Part shown: one piece after another, positions 26,041 to 37,026 of the stretch
Numbering within the stretch: the first letter of the stretch is position 1
Layout: each line of letters begins with the position of its first letter
Origin: Anastatus disparis
Taxonomy: Eukaryota; Arthropoda; Insecta; Hymenoptera; Eupelmidae
Direction: 5' to 3'
Length of the DNA: 64,000 bases
Assembly: GCA_017163975.1 (NCBI GenBank)
Contig: JAFFSR010000229.1
Span: 12,418,001 to 12,482,000 of the forward strand
Notes under the pieces: model-generated
Databases searched by the model: none
What the model was told of the DNA's origin: nothing
Seen by the model: only the letters and a program-made list of their open reading frames with translations
Translations under genes and position numbers: made by a program

Positions 26041-26640
26041 CTATATATATAAGTAATATGGCCAATCTGCCATGTTACAACTGGATTGTATTGAACCAGT
26101 GTCGGTCATCGTACAACCCAGTCGCATATCTTTTTCTGCCGAATCTTTTAATCGCTGTTGGATGCGAACTATTTTCTCTTTCATCTCGTGTTCTTTCGTT
26201 GCATGTCTCTTCAATGAATGTGTTGATCGTTGAGAATGGTCGCTCTCGGATTCCGATTCTGAACTGGTTTGTATCTTGGGATAAGAGGTCTTCTTGGATC
26301 CTTTCTTCCTCTTTTGTATTTGAGTTACGGGATATCTGGTCTCCGAGCCATCTGATAATTCTGTATCTACATGTGCTGTTGGTATAATTGCAGTCGTGCA
26401 ATACGTGGACATGTTTGCCGTGCACTGCGACGATGAATATTCCTTTTTTATCGGAGATAAAACTTCGAGGAGTTGATTCAGAAAATGCTGTGTAAAGACA
26501 ACGTGGTCGCTCCCAAATATCATGGAGTATCCGGCTTCGCAGACCCACTTCACGAATAGCTCCGGACCACATTTCCCGGAATATTTTTCGTCGAGTTTCC
26601 AAATTATGAACTGTTTTAAAATCTGATGGTAAAAATTCAC
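26041..26640 (-). CDS. Unrecognised protein ORF, Ser/Glu-rich and basic C-terminus
   Basis: The frame encodes about 199 residues, starting at a GTG because the frame has no ATG at its beginning. That suggests it is a continuation of the ORF at 26637-26903 rather than a separate gene. Residues 1-70 look globular (FYHQILKQFIIWKLDEKY, then PELFVKWVCEAGYSMIFGSDHVVFTQHFLNQLLEVLSPI). They are followed by a linker with SSESESESDHSQRSTHS, then a charged helix (KEHEMKEKIVRIQQRLKDSAEKD). I do not recognise the family. A second frame (26075-26602, 175 codons) overlaps almost entirely on the same strand and looks like a shadow. Position beside polymerase relics suggests a mobile-element gene (inference). 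Confidence 0.4.
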   Translation of the reverse strand: MNFYHQILKQFIIWKLDEKYSGKCGPELFVKWVCEAGYSMIFGSDHVVFTQHFLNQLLEVLSPIKKEYSSSQCTANMSTYCTTAIIPTAHVDTELSDGSETRYPVTQIQKRKKGSKKTSYPKIQTSSESESESDHSQRSTHSLKRHATKEHEMKEKIVRIQQRLKDSAEKDMRLGCTMTDTGSIQSSCNMADWPYYLYI

Positions 26641-26903
26641 TGTGGATCCTTTAGATCTATTTTGTTCTCTAGTTTTTCCGTTACTTGAGTTAAATATTCG
26701 AGCATCACGTTATAATTCCAATACATCGTCAAGAATTTTATTATAATCGAGTTCTCCAAAACATACTTTTTTCTTTTTTCTTGATTCATATTTTGTATTT
26801 TTTGTACAATTGTTTTCGTTTTCTTCTTCACTAGATTCTTTGTTGGTTCTAAGAAATTGGTACATTCTATTTCTTGCTGTATCAATTCCTGCGTTTCTGG
26901 CAT
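26637..26903 (-). CDS. Unrecognised ORF, lysine-rich helical N-terminal part
   Basis: The 88-codon frame starts at ATG 26903 and stops at TGA 26637-26639, overlapping the start of the next ORF by four bases in the -1 frame. The product is helical and charged (ETQELIQQEIECTNFLEPTK, VKKKTKTIVQKIQNMNQEKR), like the N-terminal coiled part of a larger protein. The abutting frames indicate either one gene broken by an indel or a programmed -1 shift. No slippery heptamer plus pseudoknot is obvious, so a simple mutation is more likely. Function unknown. Confidence 0.4.
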   Translation of the reverse strand: MPETQELIQQEIECTNFLEPTKNLVKKKTKTIVQKIQNMNQEKRKKYVLENSIIIKFLTMYWNYNVMLEYLTQVTEKLENKIDLKDPQ

Positions 26904-27627
26904 ATAGGCTATTGTTATGTCTATATGGCTATTGTTCCATCTTTTTCTTTAACTTGAAGGAGAAGTTATTCTGACTATGGTAGCTGGCCTTTTACTTCTT
27001 GTAATTGCTGGGACCGCTGCTGTTGAGTTGGCTTGGGGTTTTTGTTTAGAAATAAGTTGGTCAAGTCCGAATTGTATCTTTTATGAATTTCTTTATTAAA
27101 TTACGGGAAAAGTACACTCCTTGTAATAGTAGGTACACATACAAAGTCCTCACACAAGTAAAGTTCGTTTCGTAATTAATTGGTTCGTACACGCATTAAG
27201 AGTTTTAGTATTTTTTATTATACTGGTAGCACAATCGGTCGATTCACTTTTTATTGGTTTTCAATTGTTGTAGCTACAAATGTTATCCGACTCTCGGAGT
27301 AGGATTGAACTAAATCAGATTCGTATCAATTTGATTTATCACGATTTATAATATATACATGGTACAATTTTATTTATTCGAAAGATGATTATGTTATTTC
27401 ACTAAAGACCGCACTTTGCGTTATAATATATTTCAAGTGGCTTACAATTTCAATGGCTACTAAAGGCCCGGTTAGAAAAATATACTATATTTTATTTATG
27501 TCTGATATATATTTGAGCGCTCTGCTCTGTTCTGTTATAATTTTTATATTTTTAAACTTACGTTACGGTGATCTACGACCGGGCTAGACTCTGTGGTACT
27601 ACCGTCGCGAACAATGAAAATTTGGGT
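26904..27627 (-). other. Long leader or LTR-like sequence upstream of the unrecognised ORFs
   Basis: There is no ORF here. Between the TATA candidate and the first ATG, the minus strand contains an AATAAAG (about 27090) and a moderately GC-rich segment (CAACAGCAGCGGTCCCAGC, about 27005-27025). A promoter and a polyadenylation signal within about 550 bases would fit an LTR, but no matching repeat occurs elsewhere in the window. Confidence 0.25.
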
Positions 27628-27635
27628 CTTTTATA
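27628..27635 (-). promoter_or_regulatory. TATA box candidate for the unrecognised ORF pair
   Basis: The minus strand reads AGTATAAAAGACCC with a consensus TATAAAAG at 27628-27635. Initiator-like TTCATTG and a GC-richer CGCGACGG lie 15-32 bases downstream. The direction is right for a transcript reaching the ATG at 26903 through about 700 bases of leader. An 18-base hairpin (AAGATGTA-GA-TACATCTT, 27651-27668) sits just upstream. Confidence 0.35.
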
Positions 27636-27679
27636 CTCAAGTACAGAAAAAAGATGTAGATACATCTTAGAGGTGGTCT

Positions 27680-30600
27680 GAATGATGAAAATTTGTCATA
27701 TTATATAGTTCATAAAATACCATGTTTTTTTTACCATAATGCAAACTTCAAAATCATTTTTTTATTTAATTAACATATATAGATGCAAATTCAATTATAA
27801 TTATTTGAGATTGAATTTCTATAGTTACTACCATTCCCTTGCGCGAATTGTGAAAGTAACGTAGAAATATCAATTTAATAATAATGATTGTTCAATATCA
27901 AATGATTTCGTGAAAATATTTCATTTTTTTCAAATCGAATTAGATTTCTTGTTAGAATCAAGTTTATCTCTTGAGTGTAATATTTTTGTGGTTCTGAAAT
28001 TATTTTAGATAGAGGCATATTTTGTGATATTAATTGAATTACTTCCACTAAAGTTACTACATTATTGTTAACTAATTTCAAATTTAGCTATTATAATAAA
28101 CTCTTTTTTTTATATCACATATCTATGTATATTCAAATGTTGTACTATTAGATAAGTTATTTATTTTTTAATGTATTAAAATAAAAAAACTATGTAATTC
28201 TGCAAATGAATACTTGTGATATTTTTATAAAGATGTTATATTATTTGTTCATATGATGATATAATAAATATGTATAATTAAGACGATTGTATTGACGAAC
28301 AAAAGGAATTGCATGCGTATAGAAAAAACAATTTCATAAATAAATTGATCAACTGAATGTTAAAATTTAAATAATATGAAAAACCGATTTTGTTATTAAT
28401 TAAAAAAAATTGCTAAGTGTTTAATAAAAACTGTGCTAATTATATTTACAGGTCTATTGGAATGGATTGATGAGTAATGTATATAAATAAAAAGGATTGA
28501 TAAAATATGAATCAGCCAGTCGTACTCAATAAGCTCCAATCACTAAAGCCGTTTTCATTTTCCTTTCCCTTCCATATTCCCCTTATAGGACAGCCATAGT
28601 CTAGATTGCCAAAGAATTCACGCTTTGCTCCCACTTCTTTTTCTTTCACTATCGTCAAGGAATCTCCATCATCCAACTTTCCTATACAGTACTCTTTTTT
28701 TTTCCCTTTGCATTAAAACATCCGGACGCTTTAACGCTATATAGCATTCTATCAACGCTTCATTCCAACCCCTCGGTTAAATATGTCGCATCGATATTTT
28801 TTTTTTTCAAGTATTATTCGATACATTCTTAATGATACAAGAAAAAGGAAATTCTTAAGATCCGATTTCAGATTCAATACGATATTGCATAAAACATGAG
28901 TTTAAAAAATTTTGGTTTTTAAAAGAATTTTTTCCAAGTTATTTTTATAGAAAGAAATTAATTTAAGTTCAATTCAATATGAGCATAATAATTTAGTTTT
29001 GCAACTCTTTTTATGTACTACACATCATTATTTAATTTGTTAAGACTTTAATTAATATGATCGTTTTTGAAATTTTATTAAGAATCATGTAAAATCAATA
29101 AAAAATAATAATCATGTGAAATATTAAATGATTGATTTAAAAAATAAACCATTTAACATCTACTTTTATTTGGTAAGTTGATCATAAATAGTTAAAAAGT
29201 TTATAGAATTTCAAATAATAATTTATGCTTCATCATGATTATATTAATACTTTAGCTTTTAAATACAAAAGTTTTAAAAGCGTTACATAATAATTATTAA
29301 AATAATAAAAAATCAATGGGGTATTATTGAGCTAGACTTAATTTCAAATTGAAGATAAAGTTCTTTATCTGACTCTTCTTTTAAAAGGAATTCTTAAAAA
29401 AAAGACGTTTTGTAAAACCCTGCTATTGTAAAATCGCGGAGCTTGGATGCTTTACGGCTAGTTTTGCTCAATAGTCGAGCTCTCCGTTCCGTTGTAACGC
29501 GTGCGCATTTTGCTTTCCAACAGTTAGGGGGCATAAAAAAGCAAGTAGAACCGGTCCGAGTTGATGCGGCCGTATTTTCAAGCCCTTTTTCTTGTATATA
29601 TGTGTACATATGGGTGTGCATGTGTATGTGTGTAAGGGGGAAAAAGCCATGGTGTGATAAATGAAAGTCTTTTTTATTTATCACGGTGAGAGGAACTTTT
29701 GATGGGTCAAACGATGGCTTTTTCGTGGGCTTGTTTCATGAACGATTTCATTAATTTTCAGGGGTGGCATTTCTTTTCTTTTTCTGTCTCTGATAACAAG
29801 ACGTTAGATTTATTTAAAAGTTGACTTTTCAGTATCAGTGACTTCAAATTATTTTGTTTATATATTTTATAAATTTTAAAAAGTTGTATGTATGAAAGGA
29901 AATAATTTTAAAACTTCGAATGATTTTGAAATTTTTCAACGATTTTAAACAAATTAAATTTCAGATTTTATAAAACTGATAAATTGGTAAAAAAATTTAA
30001 ACAATACAGATAAAAAAATTTTTTTAATAAAATTTTTTCATAATATACCAAACATGGTAATAAATTTAATTTTATTACATCATATTTTTATATACTTAAA
30101 TACGTTTTTAATAAAATGTTAAAAAATGACTAAAAAATATTTTTGAAATGTTTTTTTGAAAAAATTTTTTATCTACTTTATCGGAAAAAATAAATGCTTT
30201 TTTAAAAAGAAATTTCGTGCAGGTTGTAAAAAGTTTGTTTGAAAACGTTTCGAATACTTGAAAAGTTTTTCCATATTTCTTTTCTTTAAATTTTAAATTC
30301 ATGTTAACTTATTGTATGTCGAGAAAATTCTAATATTTTTCTGACCACTTTGATAAATTATGCGATAAATAATAATAAAGTATTATATTTTCAACTCTTT
30401 CATGTGATTTTTGTTTTTAGAAATTTTACTTGACTTTCGAAATTCATATTAGCTTAAAGTAAGTAACAAAAATATTACATCCTGCATTAAAAGTTAAATT
30501 CTTTTTAATTTTTATTCATTTCTCATAATTTTTAATATTGTAAAGCAAAAACATGTTATCTTTAAATGCTCCATCACTCTCCTAATTTATCAAACTCTTG

Positions 30601-31960
30601 CTTTACAAATGCGCGCACATTTATTATCCAATTATTATTCAATTTATTAAGGTATTTAAAATCAAATTTATTTCTTTATTCATTTTCCGACAAAATAATT
30701 AAGTCTAAAACAAATTAAATAAAAAGTTTTTGTAAATAGTAAAAATTAAGAGTATCATAATGTTTGGCATTTTTATTGTTGTTTACTAAATTTAGAAGAA
30801 AGTAGATGTAGGTAAATAAATTGGAAAAGTTCGCTAAAAACATTCTTAGGCCAGAAATAATCAATGTGACTTTCAATGATTTTGCCAAAATTACGAAATC
30901 GGCGAATAGTTAGCTGTATATTAGAACACAAAACTAATCTGTTTTCATTTATAATTTCAAAATAGATGTAATTTCTCAATCATTAAGTAGAACCATTACA
31001 AAAGCTAGTGTGTATGCTGAAAATTGTTTTATTGCACTAATAAAACTTAGGGTACATAAATCAATTAAATTCATATTTGTGTTTGTATAACATTGCAAGA
31101 TATATTTAAAATAATTTTTAATGACTAGACATAAACTTTTTACTTTTTTAAATTAATTAATGAACTTTTGATAATAATATTTTTGTACTTTTAGTTCATT
31201 AGAAATTAATTTCTTTTATTACAAAATAAATTTTATTTTTTGATGTGCAACTTTTGTGTGATTTAAAATCACCGTTAAAATTTTTCAAACTTAATTTTAT
31301 TTTTAATGACAATATTTTTATCGATAATTTGAAAAATGTTCTTTTAAAACAAATTATTTGATTTTCAAGATTTCCATCTTTATAAATCGGATAAAAAATT
31401 GTAACTAAATTAACCGACTACATAATTTTTTCATATAAATATTTTATTTGACAAAATAGTTGTTACTCGAATCTTTTATTGAAATACAACTTTTATTGAC
31501 ACTAAAAGTTCTCGGATGATCCCAAGAAAACAATACGAAGTGTAGATTTGTTCCCACCTCGTTAATTCTTGATTTTTTTCTCCCCCCCCAAGCTGTTGAA
31601 CGTGCTTGTTTTAGAAACTGCTTGATTCTAATGGGTTAATAAGATTGTAAGCGCTTAGTGTATAAGATGTATAAGCCACTGATAAATTTTAAATTAATAT
31701 ATCAATTATTATTTGGAACGATTACAAAATATTTATTTTGCGTAATAGCAAGCGATAAGAAAAAATTAAAAAGTTTATTCGGAATTCAGTTATCGATTAT
31801 ATAATGAATACTTAAAGCTATAAAAAAATATTTATCGAATTATTAATAAAATTACGTTGTAATATAGTAATGATTATTTTATAATAAAATTACGTAACGT
31901 TGAAATTATTTTTAACTTATTTTATATAAATTATTATTAACTACTCACAAAATTAATTCA
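27680..31960. other. AT-rich region without recognised genes
   Basis: Read on both strands without finding a supportable gene. About 28500-28800 is pyrimidine-rich and less AT-rich than its surroundings. About 29430-29650 is another GC-richer island, with an alternating purine-pyrimidine GT/TATA tract at 29590-29632 (TATATATGTGTACATATG type). Overlapping ORFs on both strands there (60-96 codons) are by-products of this composition. Confidence 0.4.
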
Positions 31961-31969
31961 CTGCTTAAA

Positions 31970-32185
31970 TTAACCAGCTCACTGCATCAGCCAAACCATT
32001 TTTAGCAATAATTGATTATAATTAATTTATTGTTAATCAGACAATTTTGAAATAATTCAAACAATTTTCATATCATAAAGAATATATTTTTGTCGAAAAA
32101 ATATCATTTGTAAAGAACAATATAGTTGATAAATTTTCGAACGTTTTTTGTGCTTTAAAATTTTATGCAAAACAAATTTTTATTA
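31970..32185 (+). repeat. Dispersed repeat, copy 2
   Basis: Matches 17930-18170 in order and orientation (landmarks CCAAACCATTTTTAGC, ATAATTGATTATAATTAAT, AATTCAAACAATTTT, AAGAATATATTTT, GTCGAAAAA and GCTTTAAAATTTTATGC). Divergence is substantial, which suggests an old family. Class unknown. Confidence 0.45.
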
Positions 32186-33089
32186 TAGTAGTGCGGATTA
32201 ATTACTGTTTTTTATTTAATAGGTACTAACTAGAAATTACATGAATCCCCTTAGTCGTGCATCATTTTAGAATAGAAATTCGTAAAAAAAAGTATAAAAC
32301 CTGCCAAGAATTTTCTTAACAATTTTCAAAGCATTATAAAACAATCAACGTAATTCCGCATTTTTCTTGAAAAAAATATATCGGCTTAAATTCCTCTCCT
32401 TCCTCTCTACGCATACATACTTAGCTTGAAATATTTTCAAGCGGATACTCATGCACGTTTCGGTTATAAACAAAAAGAAAAGCGCTTAGCGGGAAAAATA
32501 TTCAAACGTTGGCACGTCGTCCTGACAATCTATATAGGCGCAGCATCTTTTCCTTATACACACGTAAAAATTTTACCAACTCGTTACTTTTAAAATCGCG
32601 CGCGCGTGCCTCCCGCGCACACCTCTACTTTGGATAGAAAAAAAAAAGAAGTCGAGGAAAAAAAAAGAACGTACCTAATATAAAGCCAGCTAGTGAAGAA
32701 AAGAAAGAAAGAAAAGATAAAAAAAAAAAAAAGAAGATCCCATGAGCACGCCACATCCTCCTCGAAAAACTTAACCAATTCCCGGCATCACAGACACATG
32801 TATACATAAACGTATATATGGAGAAAAGCTCTCCACAGATGTATGCGAGAAGCTTTCGCCGGCAGAAGATTCGTACTGCGCAAGTGCACGCTCGGGAATA
32901 CTTAGGCAAATATATATATATATATGTACACAGACACGCATACCCATACAAATTCTTCTCTTCTCTCGACTCTGCATCGTATGCTTTTGTGCCTATATGT
33001 ATATATATACACACATCCACAGGGTAAGAAGAGAGAAACAGAGTGTGGCTGCTCGTCGAGGCGTAATCGGAACTCCGACCTGTAATAGT

Positions 33090-33234
33090 ATTGATGAGAG
33101 AGAGAGAAAGAGACGAGAAGTGAGAGAAGAGACGATAAAGAGAAGAGAGTGTAGTAGGGGGTAGTAGTATAGCAGGAAAAAGGGAGCGAAAAGGGAGAAA
33201 GAGAGAGAGCGTTGCACAACCCCCTTCGTCAGTT
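33090..33234 (+). promoter_or_regulatory. GAGA-rich promoter with TCAGTT initiator
   Basis: Repeated GAGAG/GAGAAAGAG tracts (33092-33208) lead directly to CCCCTTCGTCAGTT, where TCAGTT (33229-33234) is an arthropod initiator with predicted start at 33231. The sequence just downstream is rich in ACGACG units. GAGA tracts close to an initiator are typical of insect promoters with GAGA-factor binding and paused polymerase. No TATA box is evident. The nearest downstream plus-strand coding exon is at 45612, so this may be the distal promoter of that gene (inference). Confidence 0.45.
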
Positions 33235-33568
33235 TCAACGAACGAACGACGACGACGACGACTACGACGACATACGGAGAGTCGATCCTTGCAGTCGCGA
33301 TTACGCCGCTACTGGCGGCGCTTCTATGCATACATTTTGTTTTAATTTCCCTTTTTTTTTTTGCTCTCGCAAAGTGTGTGCGTGTGTACATAAGATGCTG
33401 TTGACAGTTATGCATGGGCGGCACGCGGCTTAGTTATTATTTTATTAACCGGCTTTTATTCGTCATTCCAGACTTGCAATTCTGTGTAAAAAACGTGATT
33501 TTTTATTAAAATTAAGCCAGTGACGAGAATAAGTGTTTTTACACTTTTGGGATGACTAAAGTTTAATG
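33231..33568 (+). other. Probable non-coding first exon ending in a strong donor
   Basis: From the predicted start, 338 bases run to TTTAATG|GTAAGTCGC, a full-consensus donor with last exonic base 33568. Only short upstream ORFs are present (for example ATG ACT AAA GTT TAA just before the donor). The combination of GAGA promoter, initiator and consensus donor makes a leader exon plausible. The acceptor it joins is not known. Confidence 0.4.
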
Positions 33569-35475
33569 GTAAGTCGCTTTGAGATAATATGCCGGCGTGT
33601 ATCAAAGATTAAAAGATTATAATACAAACGCACCTGGCCGTTTAATTTTTTAACATTCCATTAAACACGATCACTATATTCATAAGTGAATTTCAAAGAA
33701 TAAATATGAATAATTTAAAATTTAAGTAACGAAAAGATTCTCAACTTAAGAGAGACATTAAAAAAGGATGATGAAAAAAAAGATACGAGATGAGTATACG
33801 ACTATATGCAGTTGGCGTGTTAATGAATACGGCGAAATTGCATGGCCACGTATATTTAATATTGTTTATTGTATAGCGCTGGAAAATGCGTGGTCGCGTG
33901 CAGACGAATATACATGCCATAGCGGGAGGGCAAAGGGGGTGGATGGAGGAAAATTGGGCACTTCGGTAAGCAAAACGCCGGGATTAACGAGCAAAAGCTG
34001 CTGCTATATACTGCCTTTATACACAAGAGCAGCGTGGCTTCGATTAAAGGATATTCTCTGTATATGTATACGACGTAACACACGCGTATACATCGTGTGC
34101 AGTACTCAAATATTTCGCGAAAAGCTCAGGATTAAGAGGCAAATTTTTCTTTGCTTTTTCTTTTTTTTTAATAAAAATAGATTTGAAATTTTTATATGAA
34201 TTATTGAGATTTGGTTTAAATATATTGATAATATATGTATATAAAGTTCTGTTAGTTAAAAATATTTAAACAATTTTAAAATTAATATTTTTAATCAAAA
34301 TAATAATAAGTATTATAAAATATCCAATTTAAAAATTAAATCATGTTATAATTGTTCACATAAAATTTTTAACTTTTTCAGTCAAGATTCCAGTACTTTT
34401 AGTACAACTCAAAAATTTTATTGTCAGTTCGTAGACATAAAGAAAAAAATGATTTAATCTATGTTCAAACGTACTTTTTTCTACAAATCTCAACGATATA
34501 TCAAAAGCTTCGTATGTAAAAAAAATCGACGACACAATAATTTTTCTTGCAATACACATTTTACAACTGAAAATCGCTAACGATAGTACATCGCAAAATT
34601 AAAAAAAGAAAAAAAGGGAAGAATAAAAAAAAAGAAATAATGAAAAAGAAAAATAATATCCAAGCTAAGCTCGGGGTAGTATACACGGTATATATAAAAG
34701 CAACCTTTAGTTGTCAGTCTACGATGTTGTAAGGGATGTTTTTAGAGTCAGCGAAAATGCCGGATGCAGAAAAGCCACTCGTATTTTCCGATTAAAGGAT
34801 GCCTCTATATACATATATAAAAGCAGATAGACGTAATGTAAAGAGAAAACGCGCATTCTGAATATTGCTCTTGCCTTCTCTCTTGTTGTTTTTCCTTGCT
34901 CTATACCACCAGCGTGGGAAATATGCAAGGTATTATTGTCAGTCGTATAGACCAAAAAGAGAGAGAGAGAGAGAGCAGCTAGCAGTATGAATATCGGAAT
35001 TTAATGTTTGTAGTAATGGAAAATTGAATGGCTCTCGCTATTTTCAGTTTTACAATGCCGGATACGCTGAAAGTTATGCTAAGCGGCTTTGATTAACACT
35101 AAAGCATGCACACGGTAAATGTACTTCGTTTTCAATAGCCTCAAAGTTGTATGTTTAAAAATATTTTTATTGTTTCTAAAAATAAATTTTTTCTTTATTT
35201 TCTAATTCTTCGTGTAAAAATAATATTAATCGACGTGTTAAACAAACGTATTTGTTATGTAGAATTTCGGCAATTTCCATTAAACTCTTAATCAAATTGT
35301 TGCACACGTATGTTTGAGGGAGGAAGTCCAATAAGCCGTATATATATTCACTTTGCATTTGTAGGATTAATTCTAATCCCAAATGTACGAGTATACATTG
35401 AAATTTGAAATCAAGAATAAAAGAGTTGCTCTGTTAAGCATTCAAATGCTGAATACTTTATCGCGATAATTGCAC

Positions 35476-35700
35476 GGAGAGAAATTTTTTATCAAATTCT
35501 TCTATACTTTATGGTTTAGAGGAGAGAAACTGCAGTGCTGCAAAAATTACTATACTCAATGATAAAATTTTCTATGATACTAGTAATTTTTGTTATACTT
35601 ATAGTAAATTCATTATTTTTCTAACAATACAGTAAAATTTACTACAAATATAGCAAATTTTTAAGTATAGTAATTTTTTTAATACTGTGAGTTTTTCTCC
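35476..35700. mobile_element. Small inverted-repeat element, type A copy 1
   Basis: Bounded by CGGAGAGAAATTTTTT at the left (35476) and TTTTTCTCC at the right (692-700 of the same kilobase), which are complementary over the GGAGA-AAA core. Inside is a perfect 15-bp inverted repeat AAAAATTACTATACT (35542-35556) / its complement (35664-35678). The interior is full of TAGTAAATTTACTATA-type sequence, as in the element at 46488-46704. It has no coding capacity. Confidence 0.4.
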
Positions 35701-36810
35701 TACACCAATACAATATAGCAAAATTTAATAAAACATTTATCTCCATGGATTGTACATCAAAATAACATATAGCCGTAAGAAAAAAGAAACGAATAAAAAT
35801 TTCATGTAACGATTGTAAAATTGTATACAAAACTGGTATTGATTGTTAAAACTATATTAAATTCATATACATTGAGTTCGTACAGCTCCGTCAATCAATC
35901 CAGTTTTGTAAATTCAGTTTTGTAAATTCAGTTTTCGAATGGTCTTTTCTATACGGATTGTATGTTAGTTGACGCACAGTAGTCGTTGACTTGTTAAGTT
36001 TGTTCGTCGTATACGACTTTTTTATTTTTAATTTAGAATTTCGATATATTGGAGTAACTCGTGTGCTCGGGATTTAAAATAATGCAATGCGAACACGTTC
36101 AATATTCGGCATATCGGACTCTCCATATGTTTCGTGCCAACAATGCGTTTATTTTTTTACTTTCATAAAAAAAATAAAATACTTGCTTGCCATAAAAACA
36201 ATAAACACATCTATTGTGAAAATTTCGAAAAACTTTGCATATTTCAAACAATTTTTTTAGAACATCTAAATAAGAACTTGAAAATTTGGAAAAATTTGAA
36301 TATTTGAATAAAATTTTAGACATATAAAATAACGCACCTTTTTGGAAACGGTAAACCTAACGAATACATTTCCATTTCGCTTGAAACGTAACTTTCAAGC
36401 ACAAAAATGATATTTATTAGTAAAATTAAAAAGGATATTCGAAATCGAAAAACGACAATCGCACATAGGTGGGACTAAAAAATTTACATGTAAATACGAT
36501 TTTCCGTTGAATATGAAAACGCCGGACGGCGCGAGAGGGTGGAAAAAAAAAAGTTCGCCGACGCGTGTTTCAGGATAAAAGGATTTACATATAGCAGTTG
36601 CTTTTTTTTTATGAATTGCAGATAGTCCGTAGAGTTACTAAAATACAACTTGTGCAATACTAAACTATTTAGAATATAACATATGAAAGTGAGAAAAAAT
36701 TATGATTTGTAGAGCGGTTGTTTGGTTTTAGAAGTTTTTTGTTTAAGTATATTAAAATATAAATTAATGATTGATAGTTACGAACAAACAAAAATTAACA
36801 AATAGTATAT

Positions 36811-37026
36811 TATGCACCTAGGGAGGTAAAATAAAGGACAGGCCATAGCACGAGTGAATTGACACCCGAGGCGAAGCCGAGGGTGGCAAACTCGTGCTAT
36901 GGGTTGTCCGTTTTACCTTCCGTGGTGCATATACGATTTTTTGCCATACCCGGGCCAAAAGTACCACTTCTGCAATTTTGAGCCGGGAGTAGAAGTGGTA
37001 CTTTTGGGCAGGGTATGGCAAAAAAA
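36811..37026. repeat. Double foldback: two adjacent long hairpins
   Basis: Hairpin 1 has arms 36811-36854 and 36891-36931 (outer TATGCACC/GGTGCATA, inner CCATAGCACGAG/CTCGTGCTATGG, a few mismatches and a 3-base bulge). Its loop contains CACCC...GGGTG (36863-36885). Hairpin 2 has arms 36937-36971 and 36991-37025 (outer TTTTTTGCCATACCC/GGGTATGGCAAAAAA, inner AAAAGTACCACTTCT/AGAAGTGGTACTTTT) around a 19-base loop, with only two or three mismatches over 35 pairs. The block is GC-richer than its surroundings. It could be a foldback transposon or a hairpin-RNA locus. No protein is encoded. Confidence 0.7.

Noticed and set aside
26075..26602. Second long minus-strand frame (175 codons) overlapping the 199-codon ORF
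   Set aside because: It overlaps almost fully, lacks domain-like segments and is best explained as a shadow. The 199-codon frame has a more protein-like layout and abuts the upstream frame.
26630..26645. Programmed -1 ribosomal frameshift between the two unrecognised ORFs
   Set aside because: No canonical slippery heptamer with a downstream stem was seen. An ordinary indel in a decaying element is the simpler explanation, though not excluded.
32625..33424. Overlapping minus-strand ORFs of 105-143 codons
   Set aside because: Products are Ser/Leu/Phe or Val homopolymers translated from the antisense of GA and GAC repeats at the promoter.
33768..34199. 143-codon plus-strand ORF
   Set aside because: No domain, no splice or conservation signal, and a Phe-run tail from T-rich DNA. 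Part of its length overlaps the recurring GCCGG/GATTAAAGGAT motif.
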